DNA of 32,648 nt. Source: an uncultured Oscillospiraceae bacterium. Lineage in GTDB: Bacteria > Bacillota > Clostridia > Oscillospirales > Oscillospiraceae. The notes below the pieces were generated by a model. It ran no database searches. It saw only the letters and a program-made list of their open reading frames with translations, and was not told the origin of the DNA. Below, in pieces: positions 22,129-31,177 of the stretch. Made by a program: the position numbers and the translations under genes. Numbering within the stretch: position 1 is the stretch's first letter; the number at the start of each line of letters is the position of its first letter. The stretch covers positions 1 to 32,648 of the forward strand of contig CALWYY010000119.1 of the NCBI GenBank assembly GCA_944385885.1. Reading direction: 5' to 3'.

Positions 22129-24771
22129 ATGAAAAAGTATGGCCTGAACGAGCTGCGGGAGATGTTTTTGTCTTTTATGGAGAGCAAGGGACATCTGCGC
22201 CTGCCCAGCTTTTCCCTTATTCCCAAAAACGACCCGTCTCTTCTGCTGATCAACGCCGGCATGAGCCCCATGAAAACCTGGTTTACTGGCGAGGAGGAGC
22301 CGCCCCGCCGCCGGGTCACCACCTGCCAGAAGTGCATCCGGACACCGGATATTGAGAACATCGGTAAGACAGCCCGCCACGGCACCTATTTTGAGATGCT
22401 GGGCAACTTCTCCTTCGGAGACTATTTCAAGCGGGAAGCCATCCACTGGGCGTGGGAATTTTTTACCTCCCCGGAGTGGGTGGGGATGGACCCGGACCGG
22501 CTGTATCCCTCCGTGTACCAGGACGATGACGAGGCCTGGAACATCTGGCACGACGAGGTGGGCATCGCGGCGGACCGGATCTTCCGCTTTGGCAAGGAGG
22601 ACAACTTCTGGGAGCACGGCAGCGGTCCCTGCGGCCCCTGCTCCGAGATTTATTATGATCGGGGAGAGGCTTACGGCTGCGGAAAACCCGGCTGTACCGT
22701 GGGCTGCGACTGCGACCGGTACATCGAGGTGTGGAACCTGGTGTTTACCCAGTTCAACAACGACGGCCAGGGCAACTACACGGAACTGTCCCAGAAGAAT
22801 ATCGACACGGGCATGGGACTGGAGCGCCTGGCGGTGGTATGCCAGGGGGTGGATTCACTCTTCGACGTGGATACCGTCATGAACATCACCCATAAGGTCT
22901 CGGAAATCACCGGGGCCCGGTACGGCCAGAGCTACGCCCGGGACGTGTCCCTACGGATTATCACGGATCATATCCGCTCCTCCACCTTTATGATCAGCGA
23001 CGGGGTTCTGCCCTCCAACGAGGGACGGGGGTACGTGCTGCGCCGGCTGCTGCGCCGGGCGGCTCGCCATGGGCGGCTGCTGGGCGTGAAGGAGCCTTTC
23101 CTGTACCGGGTGTGCGACACGGTCATCCAGGAGAACAAGTCGGCCTACCCTGACCTGGTGGAGCGGCAGGAGTATATCACAAGTGTCATCCGGTCGGAGG
23201 AAGAGAACTTTGCCCATACCATTGACGGGGGCATGACAATTTTTGCCGGGATGCTGGCCCAGCACAAGGAAAAGGGAGAGACGGTGTTTTCCGGCGCGGA
23301 CGCCTTTAAACTCTACGATACGTACGGTTTCCCCCTGGATTTGACGAAGGAAATGGCTGCGGATGTGGATATGTGTGTGGACGAGGAGGGGTTCCAGCGC
23401 CTGATGAAGGAGCAGCGGGAGCGTGCCCGGGCGGCCAGGGCGTCCGACGAGACGGCCTGGGCGGGGCTGGACCTGGGGCTGGACAACACCCCCACGTCCT
23501 TTACCGGCTATAACCGGCTCCACGACGACGGGACTATCCTTGCCATTGTGGCGGAAGAGGAGCTGCGTCCCCGGGTGGGCGCGGGCGTGGAAGCCAGCAT
23601 TGTATTGGACAAGACCCCCTTCTATGCGGAGATGGGCGGTCAATGCGCCGACCGGGGCCTTTTGATACTCAAGGATGCGGTTTTTGAAGTGTGCGACGTG
23701 CAGAAGAACAAGGCCGGCAAGGTTCTGCACTGGGGACACATGGTATCCGGGTCCCTGGGAGTGGGGGACGTGGTAAACGCCTGCGTGGATACAGGGCGCC
23801 GGAAGGCCATCTCCCGGGCCCACAGCGCCACCCACCTGCTGCACAAGGCGCTGCGGAACGTGCTGGGAGACCATGTGCATCAGGCAGGGTCTCTGGTGGA
23901 GCCGGACCGCCTGCGGTTTGACTTTACCCACTTTTCCGCTATGAAGCCGGAGGAGCTGGCCAGCGTGGAGAGAATGGTCAACGAGGCGGTGCTGGAGGGG
24001 TTTGAAGTAAAAGTTCAGGAGATGTCCCAGGCGGAGGCCCGGAGCATGGGCGCCATGGCGTTGTTCGGGGAGAAGTACGGGGATACGGTACGTGTGGTGA
24101 ACATGGGAGACGGATATTCCATGGAACTGTGCGGCGGCACCCACGTGGACAACACGGCCAAAGCCGGGGCGTTCCGGATCCTCAGCGAGTTTTCCGTGGC
24201 CAGCGGCGTGCGCCGTATCGAAGCGGTTACCGGCACAGAGACGCTTAACGTCCTGGAGAAGAACCACCGGATCCTGCTGCAATTGGCGGATAAGGTTAAA
24301 GCCAAGCCCGCTGAGCTCCTGGCCCGGGCGGAAGCCCGTACTGCCGAACTGCACCTGCTCAAGCAGCAGGTGGAGAAGTACCGCAGCCGGGAACTGATGA
24401 GCGACGCGGAGCATTTCCTGGCCGCGGCGAAAACCGTTGGGGGCCTGCATGTTCTCACCGTGGGGCTGCCGGACGTGGAGGCCGAGGCCCTGCGGAAGAT
24501 GGGGGACTACCTTCGGGACAAAGACGACACAATCGTGGCGGTGCTGGCCGCTGTGAAGGATGAGAAGATCACCTTCCTGTGCGTGTGCGGAAAGAAAGCG
24601 GTGGCGGCCGGTGTACGGGCTGGAGATGTGATCCGCTCCGTATCCGCCATCTGCGGCGGTAAGGGCGGAGGACGGCCGGATTCCGCCATGGGCGGAGGCA
24701 ACCAGCGGCTGAAGCTGGACGATGCCCTGGCATCGGTGGACGACTTTGTTGCCTCGGTTGTGAAGGGCTGA
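22129..24771 (+). CDS. alaS: Alanyl-tRNA synthetase
   Basis: The 880-residue enzyme charges tRNA-Ala. The class II catalytic domain begins LNELREMFLSFMESKGH, with PSFSLIPKNDPSLLLINAGM and the motif 2 region RTPDIENIGKTARHGTYFEMLGNFSFGDYF. The editing domain has the zinc motif HSATH (about residue 565-569) and CGGTHVDN (about 668-675), and the C-terminal domain contains GGGRPD. A short Cys-rich insert (CGKPGCTVGCDCDRY, about residues 184-198) in the catalytic domain is as seen in many clostridial AlaRS. Length is normal. The frame is open 104 codons upstream through the T-box; ATG 22129 follows GGGAGG. It leads the chain of housekeeping genes that follows. Confidence 0.97.
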   Translation: MKKYGLNELREMFLSFMESKGHLRLPSFSLIPKNDPSLLLINAGMSPMKTWFTGEEEPPRRRVTTCQKCIRTPDIENIGKTARHGTYFEMLGNFSFGDYFKREAIHWAWEFFTSPEWVGMDPDRLYPSVYQDDDEAWNIWHDEVGIAADRIFRFGKEDNFWEHGSGPCGPCSEIYYDRGEAYGCGKPGCTVGCDCDRYIEVWNLVFTQFNNDGQGNYTELSQKNIDTGMGLERLAVVCQGVDSLFDVDTVMNITHKVSEITGARYGQSYARDVSLRIITDHIRSSTFMISDGVLPSNEGRGYVLRRLLRRAARHGRLLGVKEPFLYRVCDTVIQENKSAYPDLVERQEYITSVIRSEEENFAHTIDGGMTIFAGMLAQHKEKGETVFSGADAFKLYDTYGFPLDLTKEMAADVDMCVDEEGFQRLMKEQRERARAARASDETAWAGLDLGLDNTPTSFTGYNRLHDDGTILAIVAEEELRPRVGAGVEASIVLDKTPFYAEMGGQCADRGLLILKDAVFEVCDVQKNKAGKVLHWGHMVSGSLGVGDVVNACVDTGRRKAISRAHSATHLLHKALRNVLGDHVHQAGSLVEPDRLRFDFTHFSAMKPEELASVERMVNEAVLEGFEVKVQEMSQAEARSMGAMALFGEKYGDTVRVVNMGDGYSMELCGGTHVDNTAKAGAFRILSEFSVASGVRRIEAVTGTETLNVLEKNHRILLQLADKVKAKPAELLARAEARTAELHLLKQQVEKYRSRELMSDAEHFLAAAKTVGGLHVLTVGLPDVEAEALRKMGDYLRDKDDTIVAVLAAVKDEKITFLCVCGKKAVAAGVRAGDVIRSVSAICGGKGGGRPDSAMGGGNQRLKLDDALASVDDFVASVVKG

Positions 24772-24822
24772 CGAGAATGGGCGGCTCTGCCGGCCTAGAA
24801 CCATATGGAAAGGAGAAATCCC

Positions 24823-25164
24823 ATGTCTGACTGCCTGTTTTGCCGGATCATTGCCGGGGAGATCCCCTCGGCCAAGGTATATGAGGACCAGTGGGTATAC
24901 GCATTTCGAGACATCCAGCCCCAGGCGCCGGTCCACATCCTGGTGGTGCCTCGGGTGCATATGGATTCCCTGGAAAATGTTGACAACGAAAATGCGGTCT
25001 ATGCGGAAAAGTGCCTGCAAGCGGCGGCCGTCATCGCCCGGCAGGAAGGCCTGAGCGGCGGCTGGCGGCTGGTATCCAACTGCGGGCCGGACGCGGGCCA
25101 GACGGTTCGACACCTGCACTTCCACATCCTGGGCGGCAGGAAGCTTTCCGATACCATGGCGTAA
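24823..25164 (+). CDS. HIT family hydrolase (HinT-like)
   Basis: A 113-residue histidine-triad protein that removes AMP from phosphoramidates such as aminoacyl-AMP or AMP-lysine. It has the CLFCRII zinc-type start (Cys4, Cys7), DIQPQAPVHILVVPR, and the catalytic triad HLHFHILGG (His97, 99, 101). ATG 24823 lies 8 bases after AAAGGAG; the frame is open six codons upstream, without a ribosome site. It lies 51 bp after alaS and is probably co-transcribed, which fits a role in clearing aminoacyl-adenylates. Confidence 0.93.
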   Translation: MSDCLFCRIIAGEIPSAKVYEDQWVYAFRDIQPQAPVHILVVPRVHMDSLENVDNENAVYAEKCLQAAAVIARQEGLSGGWRLVSNCGPDAGQTVRHLHFHILGGRKLSDTMA

Positions 25165-25265
25165 TAGCCGGGACGGGAAGGGGACGTCCGGGAGAGAGCG
25201 GCGCCTCCCGGCGATTGCCGGAGGGCGCTGTTTTCGCATGGGGAGAGGACAGGGAGGGGGCGAGG

Positions 25266-27551
25266 ATCACGCGCAAGGCGGCGATTTGCTGCGGAGCCTT
25301 TTCAGCGGCAGTGTTTCTCTGCCAGTACCTGCTGCCGCGGGACTATTGGCTGACCCCGGTGGCGGCGGGACTGCTGTGTCTTCCGATGGGGCTGCTGGCC
25401 GGGAAACGGATCCGCCGGGTCCTGTGGCTGGCCGGCCTGGGCGTGGTGATTGGCGGGCTGTGCTGCTGGGCGCAGGGACGTCTGGTGGCGGAGCCGGCGG
25501 ATAGACTGGCGGGTGAGACGGCGGTGGTCCAAGCCCGGGTGCTGGAACATCCGCAGATTTATGACGATAGCCAATATGTAGTGGTGCGCCTGACATCGGA
25601 GGATACTCCTCGGGTGAAATGCCGCCTGGCCTCCTATGAGGGAGGCTTGGCGGGGCTGGAGCCGGGGGATGAGATCGTCCTGGAGGTGGAGTTCCGTTCC
25701 GCCGTGGTACGGAACGGCGAGGAAACGGACGTATATACATCCCGGAACGTATTCCTGCTGGGCATATGCCGGAGCGCTCCCGTCCGGGAGGGCCGGTGGC
25801 CGCTGCATTTTCTGTTCTGGCCCGGAAATCTTGCCCGGGACGCCGGCCTGCTGTGCCGCCGCCTGTTTCCGGAGGACGTCTGGGCTTTTATGGCGGCGCT
25901 TCTCACCGGAGATAAGACCGCTCTGTACGAGGACGCATTCCTGACGGCGGATTTATCCAGCGCGGGTCTGAGCCATGTGGTGGCTGTGTCAGGGATGCAT
26001 GTGGCCTACCTGATGGGGCTGCTGCACTTCCTGCTGGGAGGCGGCCGCCGGTATGCCTTTGCGGGGATCCCCGTGTTGGTGGTCTTTACCGCGGCCATGG
26101 GGTTCACTCCCTCCGTGGTCCGGGCGGCGTTTATGCAGCTGTGCCTGCTGGCGGCACCCCTGACCGGGCGGGAGGAAGATCCTCCCACCGCCCTGGCGGT
26201 GGTTCTGGCGCTGCTGTTGGCCATAAACCCCTCGGCGGCCCGCAGTGCCAGCCTGCAGCTGAGCTTTGCCGCCACAGCGGGTATCCTGCTCCTATCGGGA
26301 AAGCTGTACCGAGGGATGGCGGATTATCTGCAGGCCCATTTGCCACGGCGAGCGCCTAAGAGGGCGGCCCTGTGGGCGGTCGGGTCCATATCCACAACCT
26401 TCGGCGCCCTGGTATTTACCGTGCCTCTGACAGCGGCCCATTTCAATACGGTGTCCGTGGTATCTCCGGTGACCAATGTCCTGTGCCTGTGGATGATCTC
26501 CGCGCTGTTTTTGGGCGGATACGCGGTGCTGGCAGTCGGCGCACTTCTTCCCGGTTTGGGTGAATTCTTAGGCGGCCTGCTGGCTTGGGGCGCCCGGTAT
26601 ATATTCGGCGTGGCAGGAGTATTGACAAAGCTGCCCTGCGCCGCGGTATGGCTGACGGCGCCCGCCTTTGTCCTGTGGCTACTGTTTGTTTACATAATAT
26701 TCCTTATTGCCTGGGCCTGCCGCCCGGGCGGTCAGCCGTTCCGCCCGGTCATGCCGGTGTGCCTTTCAGTGATTGGCCTGTGCGCGGCGGCATTTTCCCT
26801 TCGCATGGGCTGGAGAGAACCATTGCAGGTTACGGTACTGGATGTAGGCCAGGGCTCATGTTCGATTCTGGAAAGCGGAACGTGCTCTGTGGTTGTGGAC
26901 TGCGGAGGGACCTGGGACCGTTCCCCGGGCCAGGAAGCCGCCGGGTACCTGCAGGGGCGTATGCGCACCCATCTTGACGCGCTGGTCATTACCCATCTCC
27001 ACAGCGATCACTGCAACGGCGTGGCAGACCTTCTGGCCAGGGTGCAGGTGGACTGCCTATATCTTCCGGTGGCCGGAGAGGAGGAGACCGGCCTGGCGGA
27101 AGAGGTCCTGGCCGCCGCAAGCCGGGCCGGAACCCGGGTGGAGTGGGTGGAAGAGGATCTGCAGATCCGCTGGGGCGGGTTCAGCCTGATCCTATGGGCT
27201 CCGGAGGAAGGGGCCAAGGGAAATGAAAATGGACTGATGGTTATGGGTGCACGGGACGGCTTTGAGGTGCTGATCACCGGGGATGCGCCCAGGGAGACAG
27301 AGCGGCTTTTCTGTGCCCGGACGGAGCTTCCGGACACGGAGGTGCTGGTGGTAGGGCACCATGGGTCGGCCACCTCGACAAGCCAACAGTTGCTGGAGGC
27401 GGCGCGGCCGGATGCGGCGGTGATTTCCGTTGGGTATAATACATATGGTCATCCATCCCCGGAGGTGCTGGAACGCCTGGCGGCGTATAACATACAGGTA
27501 TTCCGCACGGACGAGGAAGGGGACATCCAGATTGCCGACTGGGAGGTGTGA
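25266..27551 (+). CDS. comEC: ComEC/Rec2 family DNA-uptake channel protein
   Basis: About 760 residues in the expected order: two N-terminal membrane segments and the soluble DUF4131 domain (about residues 65-160), the Competence membrane domain with LSSAGLSHVVAVSGMHVAYL and ARSASLQLSFAATAGILLL, and a C-terminal metallo-beta-lactamase domain with LDVGQGSCSIL, ITHLHSDHCNG (metal ligands) and VGHHGSATSTS. It moves single-stranded DNA across the membrane in competent cells. The start is uncertain. The best ribosome site, GGGAGGGGG, sits 5 bases before ATC 25266 rather than ATG; TTG 25215 and GTG 25311 are alternatives with poor ribosome sites. The family N-terminus (charged residues then a membrane helix) fits 25266. 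The stop is 2 bp before holA. Confidence 0.9.
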   Translation: MTRKAAICCGAFSAAVFLCQYLLPRDYWLTPVAAGLLCLPMGLLAGKRIRRVLWLAGLGVVIGGLCCWAQGRLVAEPADRLAGETAVVQARVLEHPQIYDDSQYVVVRLTSEDTPRVKCRLASYEGGLAGLEPGDEIVLEVEFRSAVVRNGEETDVYTSRNVFLLGICRSAPVREGRWPLHFLFWPGNLARDAGLLCRRLFPEDVWAFMAALLTGDKTALYEDAFLTADLSSAGLSHVVAVSGMHVAYLMGLLHFLLGGGRRYAFAGIPVLVVFTAAMGFTPSVVRAAFMQLCLLAAPLTGREEDPPTALAVVLALLLAINPSAARSASLQLSFAATAGILLLSGKLYRGMADYLQAHLPRRAPKRAALWAVGSISTTFGALVFTVPLTAAHFNTVSVVSPVTNVLCLWMISALFLGGYAVLAVGALLPGLGEFLGGLLAWGARYIFGVAGVLTKLPCAAVWLTAPAFVLWLLFVYIIFLIAWACRPGGQPFRPVMPVCLSVIGLCAAAFSLRMGWREPLQVTVLDVGQGSCSILESGTCSVVVDCGGTWDRSPGQEAAGYLQGRMRTHLDALVITHLHSDHCNGVADLLARVQVDCLYLPVAGEEETGLAEEVLAAASRAGTRVEWVEEDLQIRWGGFSLILWAPEEGAKGNENGLMVMGARDGFEVLITGDAPRETERLFCARTELPDTEVLVVGHHGSATSTSQQLLEAARPDAAVISVGYNTYGHPSPEVLERLAAYNIQVFRTDEEGDIQIADWEV

Positions 27552-27553
27552 GT

Positions 27554-28582
27554 ATGGCGCGGGCTAAGGAAAAACTGGACTATACCGCTCTGCGGCAGGC
27601 ACTGCGTACGCAGGGACCGGAAAGACTGTACCTGCTCTGGGGAGTAGAAGATTATTTGATCCGGGACTTCACCCACCAGGTCCGGGAAGTCTGCTTGGGC
27701 GGGCGCCCGGGGGATTTTGACTGCCGGCGTTTGGACGGGCCGGCCCCTGACCCGGAGGAGTTGGAGCAGGCCCTGGCCGCCATGCCGTTTTTGTGCCCGC
27801 GCACGTTTGTAGAGCTGCGGGACATGGAGCCAGCCAAGCTGCGGGGGGAGAGGCTTATGGCGGCGCTGCGGGACATCCCGGAATGGTGCACCGTAGTGAT
27901 TACTTTACCGGCGGGCGTGGAACTGCCTGGCGGAGAGTGGACGGATGAGCTCCGAAAGCTGGCTTGCGTGGTGGAGTTTACCCCCCAAAAGCAAGCGCTC
28001 CTATATAAATGGATAGCCCGGCGGTTCTCCGCCGGAGGGAAGACCATCGGCCGGGAGGCTACGGACCGGTTGGTATTTCTATCCGGGGACCTGATGAACC
28101 GGCTGATTCCGGAGATCGAGAAGATATCCGCCTATGCCCGCGGTCCGGAAGTGACGGTAGAAGATGTAGAGGCGGTGGCCCATCACATCCCGGAAGCCGA
28201 TGTATTCCGGATGACAGAGTACATTGCCCAAGGGGATGTGGATTCCGCCGCGGGGATCCTGGGAGAGCTGCTGGCCGGGGACCAGGAGCCCATCAAGATC
28301 CTGGGCACGCTGGGCTGGCAGATACGCCGGCTCTATGCAGCCAGGCTGGGGCGGGATACCGGCCGTGGGGAGGAGTATGTGCGTCAAGTGCTGGGGATAC
28401 GCAACGACTATATTTTGCGGCGGCTCGCTAGCGCAGCGGGGGGATTTACGCTGGACGGGCTGGCTGCTGGGGTCCGCCTGTGCGCGGAGACGGATTGGCG
28501 GCTGAAGACCTCCGCTGGGGATGGCGGCGCCCTGCTCCGGGAATTTCTGGTGCGTTTTGCCATGGATAATTGCCATGCTTAA
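27554..28582 (+). CDS. holA: DNA polymerase III subunit delta
   Basis: A 342-residue clamp-loader subunit that opens the sliding clamp. The pattern is that of HolA: the N-terminal RLYLLWGVEDYLIRDF (the YLLxGxExYL motif, about residues 24-37), LEQALAAMPFLCPRTFVELRD, LVFLSGDLMNRLIPEIEKISAYA near residue 175-197, EADVFRMTEYIAQGD, and a C-terminal helical domain. The frame also allows GTG 27548, but ATG 27554 has GGGAGG at the right distance. The stop overlaps the next gene by 8 bp. The comEC-holA order is common in Firmicutes. Confidence 0.93.
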   Translation: MARAKEKLDYTALRQALRTQGPERLYLLWGVEDYLIRDFTHQVREVCLGGRPGDFDCRRLDGPAPDPEELEQALAAMPFLCPRTFVELRDMEPAKLRGERLMAALRDIPEWCTVVITLPAGVELPGGEWTDELRKLACVVEFTPQKQALLYKWIARRFSAGGKTIGREATDRLVFLSGDLMNRLIPEIEKISAYARGPEVTVEDVEAVAHHIPEADVFRMTEYIAQGDVDSAAGILGELLAGDQEPIKILGTLGWQIRRLYAARLGRDTGRGEEYVRQVLGIRNDYILRRLASAAGGFTLDGLAAGVRLCAETDWRLKTSAGDGGALLREFLVRFAMDNCHA

Positions 28583-29195
28583 GATCCGGGAAGCCATTGT
28601 GGTTGAGGGGAAATACGATAAGATTGCTCTGGAACCCTTGGTCGACGCGCCGATCTTTACCACGGAGGGGTTCGGGCTATTCCGGGACGGGGAGAAAATA
28701 GAGCTTTTGCGCCGGATTGCTGAACGCAGGGGCCTGATTATCCTAACGGATTCCGATGGGGCAGGCTTTGTGATCCGCAACCGGCTGCGCGGCTGCATAG
28801 ACCCGGCCTTGGTTAAGCACGCCTATATTCCAGATTTGCCAGGGCGGGAACGGCGCAAAAAAACAGCCTCCCGGGAAGGGAAGCTGGGGGTGGAGGGCAT
28901 GGCCCCGGAGGTGCTGCGCCAGGCCCTGCTTCGGGCGGGCGCTACGGTGGAGAGGGAGGAACCAGCCCGACCGATCACTAAGGCGGACCTGTATGCCCTG
29001 GGCCTGGCTGGAGGAGCGGGGGCGGCGGAGCGCCGTCGGGCGCTCCAGCAGCGCCTGGGACTGCCGGAGAGACTCTCTGCCAACGGGCTGCTGGAGGTCC
29101 TAACGGCTCTATACGGCCGGGATGCCTTTCTAACGGCGGCGGGGGAGCTCCTCCAGGAACAGGGCTGCCAGGTTGCCCACAAGGAAGACGCCTAA
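28575..29195 (+). CDS. rnmV: TOPRIM / DUF4093 protein, probable ribonuclease M5-like (RnmV)
   Basis: A 206-residue protein with a TOPRIM domain in the first 100 residues: VVEGKYD (Glu11, Lys13) and LTDSDGAG with Asp59 and Asp61, the metal-binding acids. The second half matches DUF4093. RNase M5 matures 5S rRNA precursors with the help of ribosomal protein L18. The start MLKIREAIVVEG overlaps the holA stop by 8 bp; upstream codons in frame are within holA. The stop lies inside the antisense 3' end of the small membrane-protein gene on the other strand (66 bp overlap). The family is sure; the RNase M5 name is probable. Confidence 0.85.
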   Translation: MLKIREAIVVEGKYDKIALEPLVDAPIFTTEGFGLFRDGEKIELLRRIAERRGLIILTDSDGAGFVIRNRLRGCIDPALVKHAYIPDLPGRERRKKTASREGKLGVEGMAPEVLRQALLRAGATVEREEPARPITKADLYALGLAGGAGAAERRRALQQRLGLPERLSANGLLEVLTALYGRDAFLTAAGELLQEQGCQVAHKEDA

Positions 29196-29399
29196 GGATG
29201 AGGAGACCAGCTCTCCTGCCAGGCGATACAGCTCATAATCCTGTACCGATAAGCCGCCGGTATGTACCAGAATGAGAAAGCTGCAGAAGACCATGGTGCA
29301 GCAGGTTTTCAAAGTACCTGCCAAAAGGCAGAACGCCTCCTCGGACATCCGGGAGAGGCCGGAAATAAAATTTCGCAAGCGTATCACCACCGCTCCCAT
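29130..29399 (-). CDS. Small membrane protein, about 89 residues, function unknown
   Basis: The minus-strand frame gives two hydrophobic segments (residues about 18-40, LAGTLKTCCTMVFCSFLILV, and about 66-80, GVFLVGNLAALFL), an amphipathic N-terminus with RLRNFISGLSRMSEEAF, and a basic end PRRR. The start may be ATG 29399 after CAGGG, or GTG 29387 after GGGAG; either leaves the same membrane part. It is convergent with rnmV and overlaps its 3' end by 66 bp, and its start is divergent from nrdR. I know no family for it; the charge pattern and ribosome sites favour a real gene over a shadow. Confidence 0.55.
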   Translation of the reverse strand: MGAVVIRLRNFISGLSRMSEEAFCLLAGTLKTCCTMVFCSFLILVHTGGLSVQDYELYRLAGELVSSSLGVFLVGNLAALFLEELPRRR

Positions 29400-29468
29400 T
29401 GTACCCTGCCGGAAGGCATGACCGCAACGGACAAGATCTGGAAGGAAAGGAAATTCTTTTGCTATATC

Positions 29469-29497
29469 TTGTGCTGGGAAGGTGTGTGTGATACAAT
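29469..29497 (+). promoter_or_regulatory. SigA promoter of nrdR
   Basis: TTGTGC (29469-29474) and TACAAT (29492-29497) are 17 bp apart, 36 bp before the nrdR ATG. Confidence 0.65.
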
Positions 29498-29533
29498 ACG
29501 TTGTTAAGAAAAACAAACCATGGAGGTAAAGCC

Positions 29534-29992
29534 ATGAAATGTCCGTACTGCGGCTATGCCGAAAGCAGAGTGATCGATTCCCGGCCGGCGGAAGAGGGAA
29601 CATCCATCCGGCGACGGAGGGAATGCTTAGCCTGCCAGCGTCGGTTTACCACCTATGAAATTATGGAACGCCTGCCGTTGGTGGTGATCAAGCGGGATGG
29701 AAGCCGGCAGACGTTTGACAAGAACAAACTTATATCCAGTATGCTCAAGGCCTGCGAAAAGCGGTCGGTGGCTTTGGGCGATCTGGAGAAGATAGCCGAC
29801 TCCATTGAGCAAGAGCTGCAGAACGCCCTGGAACGGGAGATCCCCACCAGCGAGATTGGGGAACTGGTGATGAAGAAATTAAAAAGCCTGGACGAGGTGG
29901 CATACGTGCGTTTTGCCTCCGTGTACCGGCAGTTTAAGGACATCAACACCTTTATGGAGGAGCTGACGCGGCTGCTGGAGGACAAGGGCTAA
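29534..29992 (+). CDS. nrdR: Transcriptional repressor NrdR
   Basis: A 152-residue regulator that represses ribonucleotide reductase genes when dATP is high. The zinc ribbon MKCPYCG...CLACQRRF (Cys3, 6, 31, 34) is followed by the ATP-cone (about 46-136), beginning [18 protein letters not shown]. Length and motifs are standard. ATG 29534 is 8 bases after GGAGG. Its stop overlaps the stop of the convergent DUF4363 gene by 3 bp. No ribonucleotide reductase gene lies in the window. Confidence 0.97.
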   Translation: MKCPYCGYAESRVIDSRPAEEGTSIRRRRECLACQRRFTTYEIMERLPLVVIKRDGSRQTFDKNKLISSMLKACEKRSVALGDLEKIADSIEQELQNALEREIPTSEIGELVMKKLKSLDEVAYVRFASVYRQFKDINTFMEELTRLLEDKG

Positions 29993-30369
29993 AAGACGCT
30001 TTTCCAGGTCAGGTGTTCCATGGCGGTGATGCTTAACAGGCGGGCGGTGAGCTTATCGTACAGGCCCGGGGCGCTGTCCGTGTCGCCGCCGTCCAGACAG
30101 GAACACAGGTCATAGAAATCTTCGGAGACAGCGTCCACCTCGGAATGGCGCAGAAAGATATGAGTATAGTTTTCGGATTGGTTCCAGTCGTCCAGGGCGT
30201 TCTGCAGCGATTCCCTAGCGGCAAGGGCATCGCCGGCCTCACACAGGACCCGTGAGGCCTCGATCTGGCAGACCAGATGCTGGGTGAGGGAATCGAGATG
30301 CCGCACGTTGAAAAAGGCACCTGTCCCCAAAAGGGTAAGGATTAGCGCGGCAGCGGCGGCTTTTTTCAA
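29989..30369 (-). CDS. DUF4363 family protein
   Basis: A 126-residue protein with one N-terminal hydrophobic segment (about residues 4-20, [17 protein letters not shown]) and an outward-facing helical domain ([43 protein letters not shown]) as in DUF4363. It starts at TTG 30369, overlapping the DUF421 stop by 4 bp (TTGA), after AAGGAGAAGGG; longer versions of this frame run into DUF421 and are not credible. DUF4363 genes commonly follow DUF421 genes in Clostridia, so the two proteins probably act together at the membrane. The function is unknown. Confidence 0.8.
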   Translation of the reverse strand: MKKAAAAALILTLLGTGAFFNVRHLDSLTQHLVCQIEASRVLCEAGDALAARESLQNALDDWNQSENYTHIFLRHSEVDAVSEDFYDLCSCLDGGDTDSAPGLYDKLTARLLSITAMEHLTWKSVF

Positions 30370-31055
30370 TTGCCCTTCTCCTTTCCGGCGCAATAGACCT
30401 TTCCGGCGGCGTTTACCGTCATAAGATACACGGCCTCCGGGCCGGAAAAGCCTTGCTGTTGGCATTGCCGGCGGAGCCACACCTCATCCCGGCCGCTTTT
30501 GCGCAGGTTGTCCTGAAGGATAGTACCTTCACTGATGACGATCATGGGGTATCCGGTGTCTTCCAGCGGCACCTGCATCTGCCCGGCTGTTACGGGACGG
30601 TTGTCAGGAGTGAGGATTACATTCAGAGTACCGTCCGTTTCCAGCACAGCGTATTCCACGCTGCCGATATCCGTAACGCTCTGGCGCCGGAGCTCTTCCG
30701 TCAGCTCGTCCAGGGCAAAACGGTTGCGGCGCATTTCTTTTTGGTTGATGACGCCCTTTTCAATCAGAAAGCAGGGCTTGCCCCAGACGGCTGCCCTCAA
30801 TCGGGGAGAGTGCAGGGTGATCCCGGACAGAAGCAGCTCCAGACAAAACAGGGTAATGATGGATAGAAGACCGTTGAGCATGGGAATACCGATGTCCTGG
30901 AGGGTGAGACAGGCCATGTCCGCAATGAGAACGGACACCACCAGCTCGGAGATCTCCAATTCGCCCAGCTGCCGCTTGCCCAATATCCGCATACTTATAA
31001 AGAGGGTCGTGAAAATAATAAGAGTGCGTATCAAGATTACAGCCATAGTGACCAT
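30366..31055 (-). CDS. DUF421 (YetF/YrbG-like) membrane protein
   Basis: A 229-residue membrane protein. Three N-terminal membrane helices (starting VTMAVILIRTLIIFTTLFI) include the family motif RILGKRQLGELEISELVVSVLIADMA (split over about residues 22-47), and a C-terminal soluble domain has KPCFLIEKGVINQKEMRRNRF and LTEELRRQSVTDIGSVEYAVLETDG. Such proteins in Bacillus are linked to spore and membrane functions, but the role here is unknown. ATG 31055 follows a weak CAGGG site; ATG 31046 is an alternative. It is co-transcribed with the overlapping DUF4363 gene and divergent from guaA. Confidence 0.92.
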   Translation of the reverse strand: MVTMAVILIRTLIIFTTLFISMRILGKRQLGELEISELVVSVLIADMACLTLQDIGIPMLNGLLSIITLFCLELLLSGITLHSPRLRAAVWGKPCFLIEKGVINQKEMRRNRFALDELTEELRRQSVTDIGSVEYAVLETDGTLNVILTPDNRPVTAGQMQVPLEDTGYPMIVISEGTILQDNLRKSGRDEVWLRRQCQQQGFSGPEAVYLMTVNAAGKVYCAGKEKGN

Positions 31056-31177
31056 ACTATGCCCTGAAATGGGGAAAATATGAGATAAACCGGCGAATTG
31101 ACAGAAAAATGGAAAGAACCGCCTAAGGGAAGCCCAGCGATAAACCGAATACATATAGAGAACGGAAGGAGATACCC

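Noticed and set aside
22951..25239. 762-codon minus-strand open frame opposite alaS
   Set aside because: alaS is intact on the + strand; the mirror frame has no motif and no ribosome site.
31098..31126. Promoter of guaA (TTGACA at 31098)
   Set aside because: The -35 is perfect but no acceptable -10 lies at 16-18 bp.
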